From Bordetella genomosp. 4 (GTDB lineage: Bacteria > Pseudomonadota > Gammaproteobacteria > Burkholderiales > Burkholderiaceae_B), in the NCBI RefSeq assembly GCF_002261185.1, contig NZ_NEVQ01000015.1:1-64000 (forward strand): a stretch of DNA of 64,000 nucleotides, given 5' to 3'. The position numbers were made by a program, and so were the translations under genes. Shown piece after piece: positions 8,964 through 16,957 of this stretch (position 1 is the first letter of the stretch; every line of letters starts with the position of its first letter). The notes beneath the pieces are model-generated. The model did no database searches. It saw only the letters and a program-made list of their open reading frames with translations, and was not told the DNA's origin.

Positions 8964-9673
8964 TACATCCCCAAATATGCCCGGCGCACATCATCGCTGG
9001 CCATCAACTCTGCACAGCCGCCGCTATGGCGAATGGCGCCGTCTTCCAGGACATAGGCCCGCTGCCCGACCTCGAGCGATTGGCCCACGTTCTGCTCGAC
9101 CAACAGGATCGATAAACCGTCTTCGTGCAAACGGCTGATCAAACCGAACATTTCTTCGACCATCAGCGGCGACAGGCCCAACGAGGGTTCGTCCAGAATC
9201 AGCAAGCGCGGCTCGGCCATCAAACCGCGTCCGATCGCCAGCATCTGCTGTTCGCCGCCGGACATCGTTCCCGCGAACTGCGTCAGACGCTCGCCCAGAC
9301 GGGGAAAAATCGTCAACACGCGATCCAGATTGGCGGCACGCCGCTCACGCGCCCGCGTGAAAGAGCCCAATTCCAGATTCTCGCGCACACTCAGATTGGG
9401 AAATACCCGGCGCCCCTCCGGCACTTGAATCAGGCCAGCCTTTACGACCTCGCGGTAATGCTTGCCCGTCAAGTTCTGCCCATCAAAACGCACCTGGCCT
9501 TCCCAGGGTCGATAGATGCCGCATAAGGTGTTGTTCAGCGTGGACTTGCCTGCGCCATTACTGCCCAGCAGCACGACAATCTCGCCTTGTTCGACGTGCA
9601 GATCGACGCCGCGCAGGACCTCCATACGGCCATAGCCAGCTCGCAGGCCGCTGACTTCCAGTAACGCGCTCAT
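8963..9673 (-). CDS. HAAT ABC transporter ATP-binding protein, LivF type
   Basis: Predicted 236-residue ATPase of a branched-chain-amino-acid/amide importer. Walker A is GSNGAGKST, the signature is MSGGEQQMLAIGRGL, Walker B is LLILDEPSLGLSP, and VEQNVGQSL is the switch region typical of LivF. It overlaps the LivG-type gene by ATGA and the hydratase gene at its stop, placing transport and catabolism in one transcript. HAAT systems carry many carboxylates and amides, so the substrate cannot be read from sequence. Confidence 0.92.
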   Translation of the reverse strand: MSALLEVSGLRAGYGRMEVLRGVDLHVEQGEIVVLLGSNGAGKSTLNNTLCGIYRPWEGQVRFDGQNLTGKHYREVVKAGLIQVPEGRRVFPNLSVRENLELGSFTRARERRAANLDRVLTIFPRLGERLTQFAGTMSGGEQQMLAIGRGLMAEPRLLILDEPSLGLSPLMVEEMFGLISRLHEDGLSILLVEQNVGQSLEVGQRAYVLEDGAIRHSGGCAELMASDDVRRAYLGM

Positions 9674-10425
9674 GCCCGCACCTCCATCGCCGCGATGCGC
9701 GCGGCCGCGCCATGGCCGAGATAGGCCTCGACCACCGCCGGGTCACGCGTGACCGCCGACGGCGTGCCATCGGCAATCAATCGCCCCTGCGCCAATACCC
9801 ATACATGTTCTGCCAGGCTCATGACGGCACGCATCACGTGTTCGATCATCAAGACAGTGATGCCATCTGCCGTCAACTGACGCACGACGGGAATCATCTC
9901 GTCGATCTCAGCTGGATTCAGTCCGGCCAGCACTTCGTCGAGCAATAACAAACGAGGCTGCGTGGCCAAGGCCCGGGCCAGTTCCAAGCGCTTGCGGCCC
10001 GCCACGGTCAGATCGGCCGCGGGCTTATCCAATTGGCGATGCAGATTCACCCGTCTCGCAATGACCTCGGCAGCCTCCAGCGCCTGCGCGCGATTGGCGA
10101 GGCGCAAATGCGCGCCTACCGCTATGTTCTGCCGCACCGTCTGCGCGCCAAAGGGCTGCACCACCTGGAAGGTGCGAGTCAGCCCCAACTTTGCCGAGCG
10201 TTGGGGCGCCATCCCCGTAATGTCCGTCCCGTCAAAGACGACACGCCCTTGTTGCGCACGCAAAAAACCGGACAACAAACCGAATAGCGTCGTTTTGCCA
10301 GCGCCATTGGGCCCAACCAGTGCGGTCAAGCTGCCGCGCGGCACGGCCAGGCTCACATCCTGTACCGCTTTTACCCCGCCAAACGTAATCGAGAGATTCT
10401 CTGCCTGAAGCAAGATATCAGCCAT
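9670..10425 (-). CDS. HAAT ABC transporter ATP-binding protein, LivG type
   Basis: Predicted 251-residue second ATPase of the importer. Walker A is GPNGAGKTT. The usual LSGGQQ signature is replaced by LTVAGRKRLELARAL, a variant seen in many LivG proteins. Walker B is LLLLDEVLAGLNP, with Val where many members have Pro, and the H-loop is MIEHVM. The start overlaps the permease stop by eight bases, and the end overlaps the LivF-type start as ATGA. The LivG and LivF proteins should form the heterodimeric motor on the cytoplasmic face. Confidence 0.9.
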   Translation of the reverse strand: MADILLQAENLSITFGGVKAVQDVSLAVPRGSLTALVGPNGAGKTTLFGLLSGFLRAQQGRVVFDGTDITGMAPQRSAKLGLTRTFQVVQPFGAQTVRQNIAVGAHLRLANRAQALEAAEVIARRVNLHRQLDKPAADLTVAGRKRLELARALATQPRLLLLDEVLAGLNPAEIDEMIPVVRQLTADGITVLMIEHVMRAVMSLAEHVWVLAQGRLIADGTPSAVTRDPAVVEAYLGHGAAARIAAMEVRA

Positions 10426-11386
10426 GGCTACGCCCCTTTTGACTAAACAGGCGCATCACTGGCTGGCCATAGCCCGATAATCCGCGCGGCGCAAACATGA
10501 CGATCACAATCAAGACGACGCCATAAATCACCATGCTGATACCTGGCAACTCGCCGAACAAATTGCGCGTAAAGTCCGCCAATACATGCAGCGCCACCGC
10601 GCCTGCAATCGGCCCCCACAAGGTACCAATGCCGCCGACAATCGCTCCCACCAGCGCCTCGACCGATACCGCGGGCCCGAACGCGATCGACGGATCGATG
10701 TACTGAAATACCTGCACGTAGAACGCGCCTGCCGCGCTCATGAAGGCCGCCGAGATCGCAATACCCTTGAGCTTGATGTTCAACGGGTCTACGCCGATGG
10801 CACGTGCCGCATCCTCGTTATCTCGCACGGCTTGCAGATACGCGCCGAAACGCGAATGCCGCAGCCACGCCGTCACCGCCAACGCCAACACCACGAACGC
10901 CAAGATCAAATAGATATAGCCGTGACGCGAGGCAAACTGCATATTGGCCACGCCCTCTTTCAACGGCACCATCAAGCCTACACCGCCGCCCGTGAACGAC
11001 ACGGACCCCGCGACGATGCGAAACACCTCGGCAAAGGCCAACGTCACCAGCGCAAAATAGGAACCACGCAAGCCATAGCGAAAGGTCAGCGCCCCCACCG
11101 CCAGCCCCACCAGCGCGCCGCAGACGATTGCTATCGGCAACACCATCCACGGGTTGAGACCCCAGTTCAGTTGCCCTAATGCCTGCGCATAGGCCCCAAC
11201 GCCAAAAAACAGGGCGTGACCAAACGACAACTGACCGCCATAGCCGCCCAGGATATTCCAGGCCTGAGCCAGCAACGCCGCATACAGCGACATCATGATG
11301 AACGTCAGCCATACGCCGGACTGGACGAACATCGTCGCCACAGCCACCGCCAGGGCGAAAATCAGGATCGCGTAAAAATCCTTCAT
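10418..11386 (-). CDS. HAAT ABC transporter permease, LivM type
   Basis: Predicted 322-residue inner-membrane permease with many hydrophobic helices. The conserved segments GGYGGQLSFGHALFFGVGAY (about 50-70) and GLRGSYFALVTLAFAEVFR mark the LivM branch. The ATG at 11386 lies two bases after the LivH-type stop and has GAGGG upstream. A longer frame to 11785 only shadows the LivH-type gene and was discarded. It should form the membrane channel with the LivH-type subunit. Confidence 0.9.
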   Translation of the reverse strand: MKDFYAILIFALAVAVATMFVQSGVWLTFIMMSLYAALLAQAWNILGGYGGQLSFGHALFFGVGAYAQALGQLNWGLNPWMVLPIAIVCGALVGLAVGALTFRYGLRGSYFALVTLAFAEVFRIVAGSVSFTGGGVGLMVPLKEGVANMQFASRHGYIYLILAFVVLALAVTAWLRHSRFGAYLQAVRDNEDAARAIGVDPLNIKLKGIAISAAFMSAAGAFYVQVFQYIDPSIAFGPAVSVEALVGAIVGGIGTLWGPIAGAVALHVLADFTRNLFGELPGISMVIYGVVLIVIVMFAPRGLSGYGQPVMRLFSQKGRSHG

Positions 11387-11388
11387 GG

Positions 11389-12264
11389 TCAGGCCCTCGC
11401 CCCAAACAGCCCCTGCGGGCGAAACAGCAACACGAGAATAAAGATCGCAAAGATGCCCATCTGGCCCAACGAATCTCCCAGAAACAAGCCACCCAACGAT
11501 TCCACCACGCCGATCAGCAAACCGCCGACCAAGGCGCCGGCAAAGCTGCCCATACCGCCCAGCACCACGATGGTGAAGGCGATCAGCACAAAGCCGCTGC
11601 CCACCTGCGGATTGACGTAATACGCCGGCAATAGAAAACAGGCTGCAGCGCCCAGGCAGGCCATGCCTATCGCAAACGACAAGGCGTAGACGCGCTCTAC
11701 GTCTATACCCATCAGTTTGGCGCCCTGTTTTTCCTTGGCCACGGCGCGTATTGCGCGACCCAGATCCGTGCGGCGGATCACCCACAGCAGCACGGCCGCC
11801 ACTACCATCGCCCCCGCAAAGGCGATGAGTTTGGGCAATGCGATCAAAGCCGGCCCGATCTCCACCGTGGACAGGGTATAGGCCGTATCAATACTGCGCG
11901 TATCCGATTTGAACCACACCAGCGCCAGGTTCTCGAGCACGATCGAGAGACCCAAGGTAACTAAAAGAATATTCTCGTCCTTGCCGTGGCTGGCGCGGCT
12001 GATGATGACGCGCTGCAGGAAATATCCCAGCACAAACATGCCCGCCATCACGAACGGCAGCGCCATATAGGGATCCAGCCCCAGACGCTCTTTCAGCAGA
12101 TAGACAGCGTACAACGCCACCATCAGGGCAGCGCCGTGCGCGAAATTGATGATGTGCAAGACGCCGTAAATCAGCGTCAGGCCCAACGCTACCAACGCGT
12201 ACACCGCGCCCGTGGTCAGGCCGTTGAGCACGGCAGACAATAGAATGGCAGGATCCCACAACAT
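11389..12264 (-). CDS. HAAT ABC transporter permease, LivH type
   Basis: Predicted 291-residue inner-membrane permease. It has the LivH-type N-terminus (LNGLTTGAVYALVALGLTLIYGV, with HIINFAHGAALM following) and the coupling-helix region around ERVYALSFAIGMACLGAAA. The ATG follows the binding-protein stop by three bases, with AAAGG upstream. Length and helix spacing are normal. Partner of the LivM-type permease. Confidence 0.92.
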   Translation of the reverse strand: MLWDPAILLSAVLNGLTTGAVYALVALGLTLIYGVLHIINFAHGAALMVALYAVYLLKERLGLDPYMALPFVMAGMFVLGYFLQRVIISRASHGKDENILLVTLGLSIVLENLALVWFKSDTRSIDTAYTLSTVEIGPALIALPKLIAFAGAMVVAAVLLWVIRRTDLGRAIRAVAKEKQGAKLMGIDVERVYALSFAIGMACLGAAACFLLPAYYVNPQVGSGFVLIAFTIVVLGGMGSFAGALVGGLLIGVVESLGGLFLGDSLGQMGIFAIFILVLLFRPQGLFGARA

Positions 12265-12267
12265 CGT

Positions 12268-13473
12268 TCAGGCCTTTACCGGAAACTGCGCGTTGGCCTG
12301 ACGATATGCCTCCGGGATAATGACCTTGATATCACCATCGATCACCTGTGTCAGCAGGGGCTGGGCTCCCGTATTCTGGCCGTTCACGAATTTCGTCGGG
12401 CCATATGGCATCAGATGGTCCGAGAACGTGCTGCTGGCCAATGCATCGGTAATCGCCGCCCGATCCGTGGATTTGGCGCGCTCGATCGCGTCGACCAACA
12501 AGTAGACGCTGACATAGGTCATAAAGACCTCGTAGCTGAAGTATGCGCCCTTCTCCTCGACGCGGGCCTTCAAGGGCGCGACGCGTGCGTCCTTGGGATT
12601 GAACCAGTGATTGCAATCAATGATCCCGTTGGCCACGTCCGGGAATTCTTTCAGGAATTTATAGCTCGACGCCGCGCCGCCCAATACGGAATAAATCGCC
12701 TTCGGGCTCACCTTCTGCTGCTTCATCGCACGCAATAGCAAGGCGTACTCGTTGTAGTAGTTCGCCGGAATCACGATGTCCGGATTCACCGAGCGCATGC
12801 GCAGCACGATATTGTTGAAGTCCCGCGTGGGGTTCGGGTGTTTGACGACCTCTTTCACCTCGAAGCCATGCTCTGGCAGAGCCTTGGACAACAACGCCGC
12901 CGTCCCCGTACCGAACAACGAGTCTTCGTGCACGATCATCACGGTCTTTGCCGGTTTGCCTGCCGCATCGTTCAGCGCCACCAGATCAGTGATCGCGCGC
13001 TCGGTGCATGTACGATAGCCTGGCCCAAAACGGAAGGTGTTATTCAGGCCGCGCTCGACGATCTGATCCGCCACACCGACATCAACCACGTGAGGCAGTC
13101 CATACTTGGCCGCCGTCTGCGTCGTCGCCAGACAGATGGCGGACGCGTAGGCGCCCACAATTGCCGACACGCCGGCGGCGTTCATCTTTTCCACCTCGGC
13201 AGAGCCTGCCTCGGGACGCGATTGCGCATCGCCCAGCAGAGCCTCGATCTTTGCACCGCCCAACGCCTTGATGCCGCCGGCCTTGTTGATGTCTTCGATG
13301 GCCAGCAGAGCCCCCAGACGGCATTGCTGTCCCGAATACGCCAACGCGCCCGTCACCGGATGCAGAACGCCGACTTTCACCGGCGTGGCGGAGTGGGCGC
13401 GCACCACCCAGGGTGCGGATAACACAGCAGCCGCGGCGGCGGACTGCGTCAAAAAAGTACGGCGCGTCGTCAT
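12268..13473 (-). CDS. HAAT ABC transporter substrate-binding protein
   Basis: Predicted 401-residue periplasmic binding protein (peripla_BP_6 fold). The N-terminus has RRTFLTQ followed by an Ala-rich hydrophobic stretch and a cleavage region near WVVRAHS, so Tat export is plausible. The mature start (TPVKVGVLHPVTGALAYSGQQ) is typical of amide/branched-chain binding proteins. CGGAG precedes the ATG. It is the first transport gene, 20 bases after the GntR regulator, and should set the specificity of the whole locus; the ligand is unknown. Confidence 0.92.
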   Translation of the reverse strand: MTTRRTFLTQSAAAAAVLSAPWVVRAHSATPVKVGVLHPVTGALAYSGQQCRLGALLAIEDINKAGGIKALGGAKIEALLGDAQSRPEAGSAEVEKMNAAGVSAIVGAYASAICLATTQTAAKYGLPHVVDVGVADQIVERGLNNTFRFGPGYRTCTERAITDLVALNDAAGKPAKTVMIVHEDSLFGTGTAALLSKALPEHGFEVKEVVKHPNPTRDFNNIVLRMRSVNPDIVIPANYYNEYALLLRAMKQQKVSPKAIYSVLGGAASSYKFLKEFPDVANGIIDCNHWFNPKDARVAPLKARVEEKGAYFSYEVFMTYVSVYLLVDAIERAKSTDRAAITDALASSTFSDHLMPYGPTKFVNGQNTGAQPLLTQVIDGDIKVIIPEAYRQANAQFPVKA

Positions 13474-13493
13474 GGCAAAACTCCGAAAGAGAC

Positions 13494-14303
13494 TTAATGA
13501 AATTGGGCCGAGAGCTCTTCGCTGACCCAGACTTTGGCGTCGATGTCCCCGACGCGCGACAGCTGTAATTGATATTGATAGCGATCCGGACGGTACAAAC
13601 CATGCAGCAACTGCACCGGACGATCATTCACATCACGCACCAAGCGAACCACCGACAGCAACGCCGATCCCACCGCTACATCCAAATGGCGGCCGATCTG
13701 CGCATCTGCCAAGCGGGCGCCGATTGTCTGCGTAGCCCCGCCGAACTCGACGCCTGCCGCCTCCAGCAACATCAACAGCGGCTGACGTTCCAGATCCGCA
13801 CGGCTGAAATTCGCCACGGCTTGCGGTACGTAGGTGGTGATATGGGATAAAGGCCCCGCCTCGGTACTGCGCACGCGCAGGCTTTTGTGGACGGGCGTAC
13901 CCACCGGGATTTCCAGGGAATCGGCCACTGCTGGCGAGGCATTGACCAACTCGCTGTCCAGCACGTGCACCGACGTGCGCAAACCCATGTTGACGATGTT
14001 TTCCATCAGCCCCACCAGATGGGCCTTTTGGCGCGGGCGCTTTGTCGCACTGCCGGCATCACGCGCACTGTCGGCGGGCGCATGCCGTGTCGGCCACGTC
14101 CCCAATCCTGGGCGGCGCGACACGAGTCCATCGGCCACCAGCATCTCCATTGCCTTGCGAACGGTGATGCGTGCCACCTCGAACTGCGTGGCCAAGGCGA
14201 GTTCGCCCGGCACGCCGTCCTGATCGAAACGCCCTTCTTGCAACTGTTCGCGCAAGACGAGGTAGATCTGGTGATATTTCGGTAGCGGTAAGGAGGTTCC
14301 CAT
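13494..14303 (-). CDS. GntR family transcriptional regulator with UTRA domain
   Basis: Predicted 269-residue regulator: N-terminal winged helix-turn-helix (GELALATQFEVARITVRKAMEMLVADGLVSRRPG, about 35-70) and a C-terminal UTRA/chorismate-lyase-like ligand domain. It heads the minus-strand catabolic array and probably senses its substrate. I chose ATG 14303; a TTG at 14309 would add two residues, and neither has a good Shine-Dalgarno. A perfect inverted repeat covers the start codon, which suggests autoregulation. Confidence 0.88.
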   Translation of the reverse strand: MGTSLPLPKYHQIYLVLREQLQEGRFDQDGVPGELALATQFEVARITVRKAMEMLVADGLVSRRPGLGTWPTRHAPADSARDAGSATKRPRQKAHLVGLMENIVNMGLRTSVHVLDSELVNASPAVADSLEIPVGTPVHKSLRVRSTEAGPLSHITTYVPQAVANFSRADLERQPLLMLLEAAGVEFGGATQTIGARLADAQIGRHLDVAVGSALLSVVRLVRDVNDRPVQLLHGLYRPDRYQYQLQLSRVGDIDAKVWVSEELSAQFH

Positions 14304-14323
14304 GGACAAAGATTCTGTCCATG
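14301..14323. promoter_or_regulatory. Inverted repeat over the GntR start, candidate operator
   Basis: CATGGACA at 14301-14308 and TGTCCATG at 14316-14323 are perfect 8-base complements around a 7-base spacer. The repeat covers the start codon and 5' end of the GntR/UTRA gene. GntR-family operators are short palindromes, so this is a candidate autoregulatory site; no promoter elements were assigned with confidence. Confidence 0.4.
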
Positions 14324-14519
14324 TCCCAATGTATCGTCAATAGAACAAATAAGGATATAGCTGTTCTATCGGGTAATTCCCAATATAGGCCGCGAGCCGG
14401 TTTTCTGGCGCGCCGATGTGGGCGGGACCAAATCCGTTCCGTCTCTACTCTCGGCAAACGCGGGTCAGGCACGCGGCTTGCTGACGATCGGCACGTCAAC
14501 ACTCTGTCAAGGACACACC

Positions 14520-14651
14520 ATGAAAAGCCGTCAATTCCTCGTGATCATGGCGCTAGTCGCCGCAAGCCTCACCGCCGGCTGCAACACCATGCACGGAGCC
14601 GGAGAGGATATCGAACGCGGTGGGGAAAAAATTCAGGAACAGTCGCGATAA
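14520..14651 (+). CDS. Entericidin A/B family lipoprotein
   Basis: A 43-residue secreted lipoprotein. It has a short charged N-terminus, a hydrophobic stretch and the lipobox LTAGC with the modified Cys at residue 21, then a small hydrophilic tail typical of the EcnA/EcnB family. AAGGA lies seven bases before the ATG. Entericidins are small cell-envelope lipoproteins linked to stationary-phase stress. It is divergent from the GntR gene and starts a plus-strand run of four genes. Confidence 0.85.
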   Translation: MKSRQFLVIMALVAASLTAGCNTMHGAGEDIERGGEKIQEQSR

Positions 14652-14673
14652 CTGCCCTCAATAAGGAGACGAT

Positions 14674-14748
14674 ATGCGATCCATACTTTTGTGGCTGCTG
14701 GGCGTACCCATCCCGATCATCATTTTGCTAGCCCTATTCTGGCACTGA
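14674..14748 (+). CDS. 24-residue single-span membrane peptide
   Basis: A very short gene with an excellent Shine-Dalgarno (AAGGAG, 6 bases before the ATG), 22 bases after the entericidin-like gene. The peptide starts MRSILLWLLGVPIPIII and is almost entirely hydrophobic, so it should be a single membrane span. I believe I recognise this sequence type as a recurrent unnamed small protein of proteobacteria, but I can give no function. The strong ribosome-binding site and position between two real genes support it. Confidence 0.65.
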   Translation: MRSILLWLLGVPIPIIILLALFWH

Positions 14749-14788
14749 CCATCCAGTGCAGGTGACTTCAACCAAACAAGGAAATGTC

Positions 14789-15685
14789 ATGCAGAATAAT
14801 CAGTCCGTGACTTCTTATGCTCGTGACGTGAGCGGCGTAGAGTCGCCACACTCCGCGGTATCGTGGGGCGCCGTCATCGCAGGGGCCGTTATCGCCTCGG
14901 CGGTATCGGCTATGTTGGTGATCGGTGGTACAGGGCTAGGGCTCGTTTCGATGTCTCCCTGGCGGGACGAGGGAGCCTCCGGGCCGGCCCTTGCCGTAGG
15001 ATCCATCGTCTGGCTGTTCTTCACACACATCATCGCCTACGGAATCGCCGGCTATACCGCAGGGCGGCTGCGCACGAAATGGACCGGCATCCACGATGAC
15101 GAAATCTATTTCCGGGACACCGCCCATGGCTTTCTCGTCTGGGCCTTGAGCGCCGTCGTGGGGCTGATTTTGTTGGGCACCACCGTGGCATCCGTGATCT
15201 CCGGTACGGCCAAAGCGGGCGCCACGATGGCAGGCGCCAGCGTGGGAGCCGTCACGGCAACCGCAGGGCAAGCCGTTCAAGAAGGCTCGGACCGGTTTTC
15301 CTTGGATTATTTCACCGATGCATTGTTGCGCCCCAACGACCCATTGGTCGCGACGGCTCAGGGCGATGTTCGGCAAGAGACTTCGCGGATACTCGGCCGC
15401 AGCCTCGCCACCGGTGAATTGTCCGATACAGACCAGGACTACCTCGTCAAGCTCATCGCTCAGCGTGCAGGCATAGACGAATCAACCGCGCAGCAGCGCC
15501 TGACGCAGATCCAGGAACAGGCTGAGCAGACTGCACGCGAAACCGAGCAAAAGGCCCGCGAAGCCGCCGACGCCGCACGCAAGGCCGCGGCAGGCTTTTC
15601 CCTGTGGGCTTTTGCCTCGCTATTGGTAGGCGCCTTTGTCGCAAGTTTCTGCGCGACGATCGGCGGACGCTCTCGCGATCGCTAA
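14789..15685 (+). CDS. Membrane protein of unknown function
   Basis: Predicted 298-residue protein. Hydrophobic segments lie near residues 28-50, 70-95 and 118-145, and a final one is near the C-terminus (about 270-292). Between them is a polar region ending in an Ala/Glu/Gln-rich helical, probably coiled-coil stretch (about 225-265). I chose the ATG at 14789 because AAGGAA precedes it; an upstream in-frame start at 14756 has none. Similar proteins are annotated as PhnA-like or simply hypothetical in Burkholderiales. Neighbours suggest an envelope-stress role, which is inference. Confidence 0.7.
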   Translation: MQNNQSVTSYARDVSGVESPHSAVSWGAVIAGAVIASAVSAMLVIGGTGLGLVSMSPWRDEGASGPALAVGSIVWLFFTHIIAYGIAGYTAGRLRTKWTGIHDDEIYFRDTAHGFLVWALSAVVGLILLGTTVASVISGTAKAGATMAGASVGAVTATAGQAVQEGSDRFSLDYFTDALLRPNDPLVATAQGDVRQETSRILGRSLATGELSDTDQDYLVKLIAQRAGIDESTAQQRLTQIQEQAEQTARETEQKAREAADAARKAAAGFSLWAFASLLVGAFVASFCATIGGRSRDR

Positions 15686-15773
15686 AGCACGGTTGCTCCT
15701 CGATATTGGAGGTAAAGTACCAGTGTCGAGGACACCGACCGAATCGGCTTTTCCTCATAAAAATGGAGGCACT

Positions 15774-16235
15774 ATGGCTGCTGCCAATATCTATGACGCC
15801 CTGCGCGAGAGTCATGAGGTCCAACGTTCGCTATGCAGAAAACTGCTACGCGCAGCGCCCCATAGCGAGCGCCGCCTCGAGATCTATCGAGAGCTGAAGA
15901 TCGAGCTCGCTGCTCATGCCGCTGCAGAAGAACGATTTCTGTACGCGCCGATGCTGATGGACGACATGGGATTGGATCCTTCGCGTCATGCGCTGGCCGA
16001 ACATCACGAGATCGACGAGTATGTCGAAGACCTGGGAAAGGCCGAAACGCGCGGCGGCAGCTGGCTTTCCAAAGCGAAAAAGCTGGCAGACGAGGTCCGC
16101 CACCACCTGCGCGAAGAGGAAAAGAAGTTCTTTCAGATCTCTGGAAAGATCCTCAGTGAAAGGGAAAAAGTCCGATTGGGCCGGGAATATCTACAAGACT
16201 ATGCCCGTATGAAAGAAATGCTGGCCAATCAGTGA
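15774..16235 (+). CDS. Hemerythrin HHE domain-containing protein
   Basis: Predicted 153-residue four-helix protein that probably binds a di-iron centre. Iron-ligand candidates are the His of RESHEVQ near the N-terminus, AAHAAAEERFLY (HxxxE), AEHHEIDEY and RHHLREEEKKFF, the usual order for the HHE family. ATGGAGG precedes the ATG at 15774; an open frame further upstream overlaps the previous gene and lacks a site. HHE proteins sense or buffer oxygen, NO or iron. It closes the stress-type group. Confidence 0.85.
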   Translation: MAAANIYDALRESHEVQRSLCRKLLRAAPHSERRLEIYRELKIELAAHAAAEERFLYAPMLMDDMGLDPSRHALAEHHEIDEYVEDLGKAETRGGSWLSKAKKLADEVRHHLREEEKKFFQISGKILSEREKVRLGREYLQDYARMKEMLANQ

Positions 16236-16303
16236 ACAAAAACCACATGCCGATGACACATGGCGGCCAAGCAGTGAAGACTCTCAAAACGTATACACCG
16301 TAA

Positions 16304-16957
16304 TCACGGTATCGGAATAGCGGCCCCATCGACGCAGGCGATCAAGGCATCGCCGTATTCGACCTGGGGCCGCTGCCCTCCTGTAAAGGCGGAAAACGCG
16401 GGCAGAATCGTCATGTCCCGCCTCAGCCAAAACACCGGCCAGTTGCGCGGCACACCTGGCACACGCGCCTGAGGATGCACATGCCCTGCGATAACATGCC
16501 GGCCATCCTCATCGTGCTGCGGCAAGTGACGGAACACGAATGGGCCATCGACTTGGGACTCCCCCAGCTGGCAGATGCCCAACGCCTCGCCATTGAGCGC
16601 GCGATCATGATTACCAGTTAATGCGGCCACCTGCAGGGACGCGTGCGCCTGCCGCCAACGTATCCAGCTGTCGCGCCATTCGGCCTGTGTTGCCGGGCCA
16701 TGCAGCACGTCTCCTACAATCCATAGTTCTTGTGCATCCGTCGCTGCCACCAAAGCGGCCAGGCGCCGCAAATCGCCCTCGGTAGCGCCACTGGGAACGG
16801 CGATGCCCGCGCGGCGAAAGACATGCCCCTTGCCCAGATGCAAGTCGGCAATAATCAAGCGCCTGCGTGCACACCAGAACATCGCGCGCTCTCCGAGCAA
16901 CAACATACGTTCGCCGGCCAACTGTTCGACCCACGCACCCTCAGGCAATGCGGGCAT
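16304..16957 (-). CDS. pdeM: Ligase-associated DNA damage response endonuclease PdeM
   Basis: Predicted 217-residue calcineurin-fold metallophosphoesterase. Metal-binding motifs appear in order: DLHLGKG (about 39-45), GDVLHG, GNHD and GHVHP. The ATG at 16957 overlaps the helicase end by 17 bases, so it is the last gene of the four-gene DNA repair set. Family members of this size occur with ATP-dependent ligase, Lhr-like helicase and MBL exonuclease. It probably acts on damaged DNA ends in the cytoplasm. Confidence 0.88.
   Translation of the reverse strand: MPALPEGAWVEQLAGERMLLLGERAMFWCARRRLIIADLHLGKGHVFRRAGIAVPSGATEGDLRRLAALVAATDAQELWIVGDVLHGPATQAEWRDSWIRWRQAHASLQVAALTGNHDRALNGEALGICQLGESQVDGPFVFRHLPQHDEDGRHVIAGHVHPQARVPGVPRNWPVFWLRRDMTILPAFSAFTGGQRPQVEYGDALIACVDGAAIPIP

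Noticed and set aside
7899-9056. 385-codon plus-strand frame opposite the LeuC-like gene
   Set aside because: Antisense shadow; the LeuC-like protein has intact cluster ligands and family signatures.
11387-11785. N-terminal extension of the LivM-type permease
   Set aside because: Lies entirely inside the LivH-type gene; the ATG at 11386 has a ribosome site.
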